Shown here: positions 1 through 8,531 of the stretch, piece after piece
How positions within the stretch are numbered: the first letter of the stretch is position 1
Layout of the letters: every line of letters starts with the position of its first letter
DNA from: CBDCAS01 sp965214015
GTDB taxonomy: Bacteria; Pseudomonadota; Gammaproteobacteria; Coxiellales; Coxiellaceae
Direction: 5' to 3'
Length of the DNA: 64,000 nucleotides
Assembly (NCBI GenBank): GCA_965214015.1
Contig: CBDCAS010000022.1
Coordinates: 1 to 64,000 of the forward strand
Made by a program: the position numbers and the translations under genes
The notes under the pieces: generated by a model
Told to the model about the DNA's origin: nothing
Databases searched by the model: none
Seen by the model: only the letters and a program-made list of their open reading frames with translations

Positions 1-29
1 TAGCTCAATTGTTCAATTTAGCAGCGTAA
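1..29 (+). CDS. IS6-family transposase, C-terminal end only (partial)
   Basis: The frame starting at base 3 reads AQLFNLAA and then TAA. This is the same C-terminus as the complete transposase ending at 15895. Only these residues fall inside the window, so whether this copy is intact cannot be judged. Confidence 0.8.
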
Positions 30-112
30 TTACTATTAATAAATAGACATTTCTTAATCTTCAAAAAAGTTCCTACAATGAACTCTTTTATATCTATCTT
101 TGCAACAGTCCC
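1..112 (+). mobile_element. Right end of an IS6-family element (cut by window edge)
   Basis: These 112 bases match the right end of the complete IS6-family element at 15101-15978. They include the last codons of its transposase (stop at 27-29) and the terminal repeat TTGCAACAGTCCC at 100-112. The rest of the copy lies left of the window. Its orientation is the same as that of the complete copy, so the two lie as direct repeats around the island. Confidence 0.9.
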
Positions 113-153
113 CCCAAATCCGCCACTTTTTCTATTACTCAAATTGAAGGGTG

Positions 154-282
154 TTACCCTGGTTTGAACCACGCCAAAATTTGACCTACCAGCGTTTGGC
201 TTAATCCATGCTCTACCACTGCACGTACTGCTTTTTCCCGCAAAACTTCTATCGTTTTAACTGATAGGTGACGGTTATCCAT
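154..282 (-). pseudogene. IS630-type transposase N-terminal fragment
   Basis: A 42-codon frame begins MDNRHLSVKTIEVLREKAVR and continues with a helix-turn-helix-like stretch (AVVEHGLSQTLVGQIL). This resembles the N-terminal DNA-binding part of IS630-family transposases. It then runs into a short unrelated tail and a stop, so the catalytic domain is missing. A weak Shine-Dalgarno (AAGGA) lies upstream. It sits between the IS6 end at 112 and the repeats at 345-475. The family call rests on the helix-turn-helix pattern alone. Confidence 0.45.
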
Positions 283-344
283 CCACAAAATCCTTCTTGA
301 TCATTTCAACTGTAAAAAAATTAAATCAATTCTAATATAATTTC

Positions 345-367
345 AACTTTTTATCACCAGCGTAATA
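345..367 (-). repeat. 23-bp repeat, direct copy of 452-474
   Basis: This stretch has the same sequence as 452-474, 107 bp away, and is the inverse of 5381-5403. The core ACGCTGGTGATAAAAAGTT (read on the minus strand) therefore occurs three times. It may be a recombinase binding site or a transposon-end remnant; the sequence alone does not decide. Confidence 0.6.
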
Positions 368-399
368 CTTGACCAAGATTCAAGCTGATCCCTTTAAAA

Positions 400-1050
400 T
401 CAGGCGTTATTTTTTGAAAAAAGAAGTCGCCTACGCCGCTTGATATTATTTAACTTTTTATCACCAGCGTAATAATAATTAATGACAACATTACGTGACC
501 TTAAATATTTGTACAGTGTTGATTTTGAGATAGTCAGCTTCTTACAAATATCGTGTACCGATAATTTTTTTTCTTTGTAGAGGGTCTCGGCAGCACATGC
601 GGTCGCTTCTGCTTTTTTGGATAACCCTCTAGGTCTGCCACCAGTACGGCCATGAATACGTGCGGCATTTAATCCTGCTTGGGTGCGTTCACGAATAATA
701 TCCCGCTCAAATTCGGCTAAGGACGCAAAAATATTAAAAATTAAGCGACCTTGTGGATTAGTGGTATCAATCGGATCGTTTAAGCTGCACAATCCAATAT
801 TACGGTCCATTAATTGCTGGACTAATTCCACTAGATTTTTGAGTGATCGGCCTAATCGATCCAGTTTCCAAATCACTAATACATCATTGGGACGAAGCTG
901 GTCAATCAGATTATTTAAGATAGGTCGGTCAGCTTTTGCCCCACTGACGACTTCCTCATAAATTTTTTCACATCCCGCTTCTTCAAGCGCAATCACCTGC
1001 ATGTCCAAATTTTGTTCTCTGGTTGAAATCCTCGCGTAGCCTGCCTTCAT
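400..1050 (-). CDS. Serine site-specific recombinase (resolvase/invertase family)
   Basis: The 216-residue protein opens with the catalytic-domain signature YARIS (nucleophile Ser9) and REQNLDMQ. KLDRLGRSL follows near residue 65 and FASLAEFERDIIRERT near 110, which is the full small-serine-recombinase core. A C-terminal helix-turn-helix (KLSVHDICKKLTISKSTLYKYL, about 162-183) is also present. Proteins of this kind resolve cointegrates of Tn3-type transposons or invert DNA. The last 25 or so residues (KKLNNIKRRRRLLFSK) are encoded by the 59-bp inverted repeat, so the native C-terminus was probably shorter. Candidate sites lie just upstream at 1100-1215. The match to the tnpA at 5481 is inferred from proximity. 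Confidence 0.9.
   Translation of the reverse strand: MKAGYARISTREQNLDMQVIALEEAGCEKIYEEVVSGAKADRPILNNLIDQLRPNDVLVIWKLDRLGRSLKNLVELVQQLMDRNIGLCSLNDPIDTTNPQGRLIFNIFASLAEFERDIIRERTQAGLNAARIHGRTGGRPRGLSKKAEATACAAETLYKEKKLSVHDICKKLTISKSTLYKYLRSRNVVINYYYAGDKKLNNIKRRRRLLFSKNNA
417..475 (-). repeat. 59-bp inverted repeat, left copy
   Basis: This is the perfect reverse complement of 5380-5438. The two copies bracket a 4.9-kb block carrying the resolvase, the LysM/barrel pseudogene and the lectin-like gene. The left copy is read through by the resolvase frame and supplies its basic C-terminal tail. No matching 5-bp duplication was seen next to either copy (bases 412-416 against 5439-5443). Confidence 0.8.
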
Positions 1051-1404
1051 CGTAAAATCCTGCTATTGCTATTCAATTTAGGAGAGGAGTGTAACAAAAA
1101 GTTCGCGATACTCAACTCATCGATAATTTAGTAGACTTTGATTTCGCGAACCAGTAAAATAGACCGAAATCGGGTGGTTTTAGCCGTAAAATTGGTGGTT
1201 TTAGCCGTAAAATTGCCACTCGACACGGGTTCGAAAAAACGACCGTTTTTTGGACAGTGCTTTTTTTAGAAAAGGGTTACACTTAATACATCATCTCTAT
1301 CTATGATGAGATAAGCTAAACGGTAGGTGTTGATAATAGTATTGTCATTATCGGCAATACCCATGCGTAGTTTTAATTAACAGGGACACTAAAAGGGAAT
1401 TTTT
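1051..1404. promoter_or_regulatory. Possible res/recombination region upstream of the resolvase
   Basis: No gene is seen here. The stretch holds an inverted repeat (GTTCGCGA at 1101-1108 with TCGCGAAC at 1144-1151), a perfect 21-bp tandem repeat (1174-1194 and 1195-1215), and a short A/T-rich hairpin (AAAAAACG/CGTTTTTT, 1234-1251). Small resolvases usually bind sub-sites between their own gene and the next, so this is a reasonable candidate res site. No consensus could be checked. Confidence 0.35.
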
Positions 1405-2294
1405 ATGCGCTTATTGAATTTGAAAAGTAGTGGATTTATCAGTGTTTTATTCTTAGTTGCTGCCGTACATGCGACGGCCCGTCACGAAGTTAACAAAAAC
1501 GACACACTTTCACACATTGCGCAACATCACTTAGGTGATGCGCAGCACTGGCCGTTACTACATCAACGCAATGCCCACCACGTTAAAAATCCGCACCTTA
1601 TTAATCCGGTCAGCAACTTCATATCCGAAATACTTGGTATAGTAATGTCGCGGTAGGCGCAGGTTTAGGCTATACTGGAAAATCACAAACGCTGGTTATG
1701 CAGCCGGGCATTGATTTTGGTTATGATGCGCATCGTGGACAAACGGCTTATTTAATCGGTATTGGTGGTGGGCGTTCCTTTGTACTCGCACCTGCTTGGG
1801 ATATCAGTCTTGGCGCAGAAGCCGATTACCTCCATTACGGCAAGGGTAACGGGATAGTCCATCCTTTGGTCAACTTATTACCCAATACTGGGACACTGGA
1901 TTATGCCTATAAAGCAAAAGCTTACACCCTGATGGGGAATGCGCGCTTACGTTGGTGGAATACACGTCGTGGTTTTATCGAGGGTTACACTTCAGTTGGT
2001 GTTGCGCGTAATACCCTCTCTGATTATAAGGAAGTTCCTTCAGCGGGCAGTTCAGCGTCACCGATGCAAGCAAGCTTTCAGAAACGGTCAACAACGGCAC
2101 CTGCGTTTAGTGTGGGCCTTGCTTTTGGTTACCAATTGACCCCTAGAATGGCAATTGAAATGGGGTATCGTTATATTAATACGGGCTTGGCTAAATTTAA
2201 AACACCCGATGCGGCAAGTCTTAGTGCCAAGCCGACATTTTCAGCCGGAAAATTGTCGGCCCAACTACTTTATTTGGATCTATTCTTTGGATAG
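1405..2294 (+). pseudogene. LysM plus outer-membrane beta-barrel gene, broken by a 1-nt frameshift
   Basis: The first frame (1405-1656) has a signal peptide (to about residue 25) and a LysM domain (HEVNKNDTLSHIAQHHLGD ... KNPHLINP). It then loses sense and stops at 1656. Shifting frame at about 1605-1608 restores a good LysM ending (GQQLHI) and runs on without a stop through NTWYSNVAVGAGLGYTG into a roughly 200-residue barrel ending in LDLFFG at 2294. Many strands alternate hydrophobic and polar residues and the last residues are aromatic, as in outer-membrane barrels. Loss of one base in a proline codon explains the break. The barrel portion alone could start at ATG 1698 but would lack a signal peptide. 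Shine-Dalgarno AAAAGGGA precedes 1405. Confidence 0.75.
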
Positions 2295-2351
2295 ATGATG
2301 TAGTTGACCCATGTGGGTTTCAAGGGATAGTTAAGGTTATAAGGAGATATT

Positions 2352-5090
2352 ATGAAAAGGTTGCGTTTATGTTTACTAGGTATGTGTTTTGGCTTATTGG
2401 TTACGCCGGCAATAGCGGCCCCGATTTTCGCTATCACCTTGCCAACCAATGTCGTCCATTTAAATCCTGCTCGTTCAGGAACACTGACGTTTACCGCCAA
2501 AAATGTCAGCGGTATCACCCTTAAGAACCTCAGTGTTCCACAAACACGCTTTTTAACCAATGCTTTTTCGGCGACAGTGGAATCGAACACCTGTGATACT
2601 ACAACGTTAACGAATAATCAAAGCTGTACGGTTACCCTCAATATTTCAGGAGTTGCCGATGGCAGTGCCAACTTATCGCCTATCGTTTGTGCTTTTAGTG
2701 GATTAGCGTGTTCACATGGTAGTGTTACGATTAAGGTTGACAATATCCAGCAAAGTGCGCCCGTCACATCGCTTGCAGCCAATTTACCCGATAATATTCA
2801 AGTCGGTACAGCATACCCTATCGTTGCCACCTTTTTAAATCCCGATACCCAAAATACGATGACAGGGGTCAGTATTACCAACCCCCCAGTAAATTCTGTT
2901 GAAACCGCCAATACTTGCCAAAGTGGTGTCTTAGCCCCCTTGGCTTCCTGTCAAGTGTCTTACCTTTTTACCGCACCCTCGGGTGGCACGTATCATTTAA
3001 CCGGCACATTTAATTATAATGAAGGCGACCCGATTATCAATTCAAAAACCGTATTAGCCGGCGAAGGTGCTATCGCAGGTTCTGTCGTTGTTGGGTTGCC
3101 CGCTAATGTTGAAAAAGATAAGACGTATCCTGTTATTTTCCGCTACACCAACTTTGGTACAGTCGGTGTAACGTATAACGCCATACCAACTCCCATACCG
3201 ACATTGGGCACCTTTACGCCTCAAGCAGGATTAACCCACCCGTGTAGTGGTGGCACACTTGCCAAAGGTGGCTATTGTGATGTGAGTGGCACCTATACAG
3301 CAGGTGCTATTGGCTCGGTCATGTTAAGCAGCACGCTAACGGCAACAGGTCCTGGCACTATTAACCCCGTTCCACTGGCCACTTCAAGTACGGCCAGTGA
3401 TGTTGCCATTACGGGCACCGTATTTCCGGCGCTCCCCACCTCTATTACCCCGGGTGTGAGTTATCAGGTGGTTTTTACCTTTACAAATGCGAATTCCGTA
3501 TTGCCGGCAGAGAAAGTCAGTATTGATAAATTATTACCGTCGCCTAATTTTACTGAGACATCCGATACCTGTGGTGCAACGTTGGCTGCGGGGGCTTCCT
3601 GTGCGATTGGTGGGGATTTTCAAACGTCTGTTGAAGGTCCTGTAGCATTAACGGTGTTATTTGACCACGATGACAATGCTTCTGTGCCGCTCACAACGAG
3701 CAGTGAAGCAACAGCGGCAACCCTCGTCGGAACCGTCAATGGATTTCCTGCAAACGTGGATAAAGATACCGCTCATACGGTCACCTTTACCTTTTCAAAC
3801 CATGGTAGCAAGAATGCTGTGGTAAACAGTACAACCTTATCTTTTCCGAATATTGACGGTACACCCACCGACAACTGCAATGGGCAAACCATAGCCCCAG
3901 GAGGCAGTTGTACAATTACAGGAACATTCAAAAATGCGCCTTTAGGTGCTGCTGCTACCTGGAGTGCAACTGTTAACTATAATGGCGGTATCGGAGGAAG
4001 TCCTATTGATGTTGTTCAGACAACAAATACCACTGTCGGCGAGACGATTGTGACGGGTGCAGATACAAGCTCACCAACCCTTCCAACAACAGTGGCACTT
4101 GGAACTAACCATGCATTCCAATTTACATTTACCAATAGTGCCTCATCACCAACGGTAGCGAGTGGCCTGCAGTTTGTAACGGCAATGCCGCATGTGACGG
4201 GACTGACAAACTCCTGTTCTGGTGTGTCAACACTGGCACCGGGGGGAACCTGTGTTATTTCAGGAACATTTAATTCAGCGCATAGTGGACCACAAACATT
4301 AAGTGCAACGCTACTCTACAATCAAGGTGCGCCTGTTACTATCAGTGCAACCACTAACGTGCTTTCAGCATTAGCAATAACATATCAAAATCAAATAACG
4401 GCAATGGCTGCAGGGGGAGAGCCCATTCAATGGATTTCAGCGAACTTTCCTGATGGTTTTACAAGCCTTCCTACGACGTATCCTACTACTGTTTCTACGG
4501 TCAGGGATGTGAACAACACGACTAACAACTATACTATCGCGTTGAATGGAGAGGCAGCTTTACAAATCATCAAAGATGGCGTGATTGGGAATGCGTTTCA
4601 TTTTACAGGCAACCAAAGTCTTTATACCGCTTCAAGTACGATTAGTACACAATTTACTATTGTTGCACTCATGAGAAAACCTACCTCGAATATCGGTAGG
4701 TTATTAACAGGGTATATTAATGATTTAACAAACACGTTGATGGGATATTGGGATACGAGAGAAGATGCATGGTTCATACAAACGAATGGTAATCTTGATG
4801 TAGCGGCAACAACAAATGCAAATTTATACATTTTTTCCAACAATAATGGAACAAAAACCATGTATAAATATCCGGCGCAGGGGACTGCCGAAACGGTAGT
4901 ACAATCAGCGACAACGATTGGCGATAACAATTGGGGACGTGTTGTCTATGGTCGGCCACTTGCATTGTCAACTGAATCATCCCCCAATGCTTACATTTAT
5001 GATGTCATGGTGTTTAATCGTGTGCTAACGCCTGCAGAGAGAAGTCAAATCGTCACCTTTTATCAATCAGTTTATCCTTATTGGCCTTAA
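2352..5090 (+). CDS. Exported Ig-like repeat protein with C-terminal lectin-like (LamG/ConA) domain
   Basis: This 912-residue protein has a clear signal peptide (cleavage after AIAA, about residue 23) and a strong Shine-Dalgarno (AAGGAG). Residues about 24-130 form an N-terminal module related to the start of the protein at 29402. About five beta-rich repeats of roughly 110 residues follow, each with a Cys pair in a pattern like C-x-TLAPGGSC-x-I-x-GTF. Residues about 680-912 resemble a LamG/concanavalin-like jelly roll (GNAFHFTGNQSLY, FTIVALMRKP, YIYDVMVFNRVLTPAER). It is probably secreted or surface-exposed and may bind glycans. It lies between the two 59-bp inverted repeats, so it looks like cargo. 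The function is inferred from fold resemblance only. Confidence 0.75.
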   Translation: MKRLRLCLLGMCFGLLVTPAIAAPIFAITLPTNVVHLNPARSGTLTFTAKNVSGITLKNLSVPQTRFLTNAFSATVESNTCDTTTLTNNQSCTVTLNISGVADGSANLSPIVCAFSGLACSHGSVTIKVDNIQQSAPVTSLAANLPDNIQVGTAYPIVATFLNPDTQNTMTGVSITNPPVNSVETANTCQSGVLAPLASCQVSYLFTAPSGGTYHLTGTFNYNEGDPIINSKTVLAGEGAIAGSVVVGLPANVEKDKTYPVIFRYTNFGTVGVTYNAIPTPIPTLGTFTPQAGLTHPCSGGTLAKGGYCDVSGTYTAGAIGSVMLSSTLTATGPGTINPVPLATSSTASDVAITGTVFPALPTSITPGVSYQVVFTFTNANSVLPAEKVSIDKLLPSPNFTETSDTCGATLAAGASCAIGGDFQTSVEGPVALTVLFDHDDNASVPLTTSSEATAATLVGTVNGFPANVDKDTAHTVTFTFSNHGSKNAVVNSTTLSFPNIDGTPTDNCNGQTIAPGGSCTITGTFKNAPLGAAATWSATVNYNGGIGGSPIDVVQTTNTTVGETIVTGADTSSPTLPTTVALGTNHAFQFTFTNSASSPTVASGLQFVTAMPHVTGLTNSCSGVSTLAPGGTCVISGTFNSAHSGPQTLSATLLYNQGAPVTISATTNVLSALAITYQNQITAMAAGGEPIQWISANFPDGFTSLPTTYPTTVSTVRDVNNTTNNYTIALNGEAALQIIKDGVIGNAFHFTGNQSLYTASSTISTQFTIVALMRKPTSNIGRLLTGYINDLTNTLMGYWDTREDAWFIQTNGNLDVAATTNANLYIFSNNNGTKTMYKYPAQGTAETVVQSATTIGDNNWGRVVYGRPLALSTESSPNAYIYDVMVFNRVLTPAERSQIVTFYQSVYPYWP

Positions 5091-5151
5091 GTAGGTATGG
5101 CAGATTAGCAAAGATAATTATCAAGAGACAAGTTATTTAATCAAAAAACTT

Positions 5152-5181
5152 AAAGAAACCCTATAAAAATAGGGTTTCTTT
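5152..5181 (+). terminator. Rho-independent terminator after the lectin-like gene
   Basis: A perfect 12-bp stem (AAAGAAACCCTA / TAGGGTTTCTTT) with a 6-nt A-rich loop starts 62 bp after the stop at 5090. It is nearly symmetric, so it could act in either direction. Confidence 0.75.
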
Positions 5182-5480
5182 CTTAGAATAACCATTTTTG
5201 TAGGTTTCCCTCCGCACCGAATGTCATTGTTTTCTATATGACTCCGAAGAGATAAATGATAAGTTAGATAGTCATAAAAAAGAGTAAATTCTAAAAATGG
5301 ACCGATTTGGCGATTCTTCCATTTAACCCCTATCTGGACTTTTAACACCATATAAAATTTTTGTCAGCCACTCGTGGTCTTATTACGCTGGTGATAAAAA
5401 GTTAAATAATATCAAGCGGCGTAGGCGACTTCTTTTTTGGCTCTTTTGACATATACGGCGAAATCTTTCGTTCATTCTGA
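5182..5480. other. Non-coding stretch between lectin-like gene and tnpA
   Basis: No credible gene is seen. The only structure found is the 59-bp repeat at 5380-5438, which ends 42 bp from the tnpA stop codon. That is roughly where a Tn3-type terminal repeat would be expected. Confidence 0.5.
5380..5438 (+). repeat. 59-bp inverted repeat, right copy
   Basis: Perfect inverse of 417-475. It lies just past the 3' end of tnpA, where Tn3-family elements keep a terminal inverted repeat. It does not begin with the usual run of G, so the assignment as a transposon end is tentative. Confidence 0.8.
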
Positions 5481-8400
5481 TTAGTTTATGCTCAACGATA
5501 AGATTTGAGTCATATTAAAAGTATTCTCATTGGCTGCATGCCGTTTAAAGTCGAATTCTCCATGTAAGTTTATATGACGCCAGGTAATTACGGAACCATC
5601 GCGTATTAAATTAATTGTTTCGTATCGTTCTTTAACATCTGTGTAGTTTGTAATTAGCTGCGATAGATATAAATAGTTCCAAAGAATGATACTGTTTTGG
5701 ATAAGTGCTTTACAATTTACAGCAATTTCTTGCTCATCAGAAAGTCCTACGGTAAACGCACTACTGTTCGCGTAAAAAACAGCATTAGAGAATCTATTAG
5801 ATGCTTCAACGCGGTTTAACTGTTTCTCAATTCGTTGTCTGAGCTCTACATCATCAAAGTATGTCAATATAAATATAGACTTAATAATACGACCAAATTC
5901 TTTGATAGCTTTATATAATGGGTTATTTCTGGCATAAGAGCTTAACCGTTTAAATAATTGTGAAGCCGATATCTTTTTTAATTTAATTGTAACCATAAAT
6001 CGTAATATATCATCCCAATGTTTTCTAATGATTTTTTGGTTGATGGGTCGATTAGGTAAGATTTCATACCCCTTGGATACATAGACACTTTTAGAAGAAA
6101 AAGAATATATACGTTGTTTCCCAACTTTCTTTAAGCGAGGAGCAAACGATATACCCAACATATGTGTTGCTGCAAAGATTGATTCAGTGTAACCATGTGT
6201 ATCGGTTGAGTGAATATCAACGTTAGGAACATCAGTACTATTTAATCCATCAATAACATATGCCGCCTCACGCTCAGAAGTGCTCATAACTAATGAATTA
6301 AAAAGTGCTTGTCTTTCATCAATAAATGTATAAACACTAATACCTTTGTCTTTACCAAAATATTTGAATGAATAACTAGCTAATAATGATTCAACAGCCA
6401 CGTTAAATTTTGAACCATCGCTTGAACTGTGCTCTTTATCTTTATTTGAAACAAATATGCTTGATAAACTTAGCTGGTGGATTAACTCAACAATACGCTG
6501 ATTAGCGTCATGAAGTGATTTTCTAGTGAAGTACCAGTTTACAGTGTTAGCCAATGTGTTTTCGTTAATGCCTGACGATATGTGCGCCATTTTAGGAACA
6601 CCAATATTGCAACCAAGAGCGATTATGCCAGCATGAAAAATATGTTGTTCGGGTCGGCGTTTAATGTTTTTAACACTATGATGTTTGAAGCATTCAGAAA
6701 AGTTTGTAGCTTTATTTATATCTGACAGAACACAAAGTACTGGTACATATCCATTTTGGTCGAGTAAGGCAGCTATATATTCAGTTTCTTTTTCCTCTAT
6801 GGCAGGCGTAGTTACATGTGGAAATCCTTCTTTATTAAGAGATAAAGAAGGATTTCCCCCATCTTTCATTTGTTGATTTACTGTATGGTATTTCTCATCC
6901 AATATATTTTTTAACTCTGAAATGACAAAGTCCACATTATTGAACTTTGTCATTTCAGTAATTCCTAGTAATTCATCTCGGCGCTTCTTCCACGTCTCCT
7001 CATCTATTAAATAATCTTGAATAGACAGGTAACGATAAGAATATTTCAAATTTAACTCTCCAGACTTTATGTCATCCATCATGTGAATAAACAAAAGCAT
7101 TTTGTAAAGTGAAACACGGAAAGTACTTTTATCATTTAATAGGGCAGGTTTTTCTTCATCACCCAAAAAATTGACTGGCGAATCATGATCAATATTACCA
7201 TCGTTATTATTGAAGTAATTGATAGCCTGAATTATCATATTGTTTGAGTTGTCAGCGTTAAATAGCAGAGCTTTGACAATTGAAGAAACCTTTCTTTGTA
7301 GCTTAATGGATTGGTCTTCTAGGATATCAAAATAATCATTATTTTTTGCAATTCGATCTAAAAATTTCTCAAATTTTTCGATATTTGCTTGCTTAGCATC
7401 ATTTTTTTGATCTTCATGCGATTTTAACAAGTTGTCTATTTGTTCAATTTTTCCAGAATCTGTTAACACTGGAGATCGGGCAATATCTTTAATCTCGTCA
7501 ACTAGTGCTCGATATTCTCGATTTGATTGAGTTACATGCTTTACAGCTGCTCTCCGCTCATTTCGAGATAACTTGTCTGCTTCATAAAGACGTCTTGCAC
7601 ATGAGTTTTTTGCGGCCTGTACGCTCTTCATAAAAATATCGATAAAACTATCCTGTCTCAAGTAGTGCTGGTTTTGTATAAATGCAATAAGATGCAAATA
7701 TTTTTTGTTTTGATCCGGAAACTGATTAATTTGTGATAATTTAGCCTTTTTCACCCAAGTTGCGTAATACTGGCAAGATTGATGTGTTAAACTTAATGCC
7801 TTAACAACGGGCAGTAATGAGGTAAATACATCGCTAATCTGGTTAAACACATTAATGCTAGCTTGTATAGCTTTTGGTTTTACAGATTGGCTAATTACCT
7901 TGAAGCTATTTAAAATTCCCTTGCTTCTTTCTTTATCAGCTATTAATAATGAATCTAACAACTGTTTATTCTTATCTGATAAATGCTTTTCAATTATTTG
8001 AGTTAGCTTATTTTCAAAGGATAAATAACACTTAGTAATCAAATCTGATAACCGATGGTATGAGGGTATTTCTACAGCACGTCCGTGCAGCAAAGGCAGT
8101 AATTCAAGGAATAATTCTCGTGGCTCAGTAAATTGCTCAACCCGATTGTTCATCTCGTAACTGACCCATTGTTTTTCTGCCTCATCAAAAGGTTGATAGC
8201 TTAGTAATTTCAGAATGGACTTTTGATGATCACGAGGTATTTTATTGATATATTTATTAAAACATAAGTTTTCAGTAATACCCAGGGTTTTAGCGGCATA
8301 GTCGATGTCTTCTTGACGATAACGATTACTCACAAAGAATCGCTTGCATGCCCTGAAATAGCCATATTGGATTAAAAAACCAACTTTGTTGGTTGGTGTT

Positions 8401-8531
8401 CTTAGTTGATTAATCTTTTTTTCTAGATCATCAGTTACAATAAAGCACAATGCGCGTGTTTCTGCAGAAAGAATAGGGGGATAATCAAATTTTTGCTGTT
8501 CTTCTTCCGTTAAAATAGTCAATAAACTCAT
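5481..8531 (-). CDS. tnpA: Tn3-family transposase TnpA
   Basis: At 1016 residues this has the usual length of Tn3-family transposases. The N-terminal part (LLTILTEEEQQKFDYPP) matches the DUF4158-type DNA-binding region. The C-terminal half carries the catalytic core, with likely acidic residues D604 (CVLSDINKA) and D777 (STDTHGYTE) and the conserved SFAPRLKKVGKQ-like block after it. It performs replicative transposition giving cointegrates. The start codon overlaps the stop of the upstream recombinase gene (ATGA), so translation is probably coupled. The frame is intact. No clean terminal repeats of the classical 38-bp kind were recognised, so the element itself may be incomplete. Confidence 0.93.
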   Translation of the reverse strand: MSLLTILTEEEQQKFDYPPILSAETRALCFIVTDDLEKKINQLRTPTNKVGFLIQYGYFRACKRFFVSNRYRQEDIDYAAKTLGITENLCFNKYINKIPRDHQKSILKLLSYQPFDEAEKQWVSYEMNNRVEQFTEPRELFLELLPLLHGRAVEIPSYHRLSDLITKCYLSFENKLTQIIEKHLSDKNKQLLDSLLIADKERSKGILNSFKVISQSVKPKAIQASINVFNQISDVFTSLLPVVKALSLTHQSCQYYATWVKKAKLSQINQFPDQNKKYLHLIAFIQNQHYLRQDSFIDIFMKSVQAAKNSCARRLYEADKLSRNERRAAVKHVTQSNREYRALVDEIKDIARSPVLTDSGKIEQIDNLLKSHEDQKNDAKQANIEKFEKFLDRIAKNNDYFDILEDQSIKLQRKVSSIVKALLFNADNSNNMIIQAINYFNNNDGNIDHDSPVNFLGDEEKPALLNDKSTFRVSLYKMLLFIHMMDDIKSGELNLKYSYRYLSIQDYLIDEETWKKRRDELLGITEMTKFNNVDFVISELKNILDEKYHTVNQQMKDGGNPSLSLNKEGFPHVTTPAIEEKETEYIAALLDQNGYVPVLCVLSDINKATNFSECFKHHSVKNIKRRPEQHIFHAGIIALGCNIGVPKMAHISSGINENTLANTVNWYFTRKSLHDANQRIVELIHQLSLSSIFVSNKDKEHSSSDGSKFNVAVESLLASYSFKYFGKDKGISVYTFIDERQALFNSLVMSTSEREAAYVIDGLNSTDVPNVDIHSTDTHGYTESIFAATHMLGISFAPRLKKVGKQRIYSFSSKSVYVSKGYEILPNRPINQKIIRKHWDDILRFMVTIKLKKISASQLFKRLSSYARNNPLYKAIKEFGRIIKSIFILTYFDDVELRQRIEKQLNRVEASNRFSNAVFYANSSAFTVGLSDEQEIAVNCKALIQNSIILWNYLYLSQLITNYTDVKERYETINLIRDGSVITWRHINLHGEFDFKRHAANENTFNMTQILSLSIN

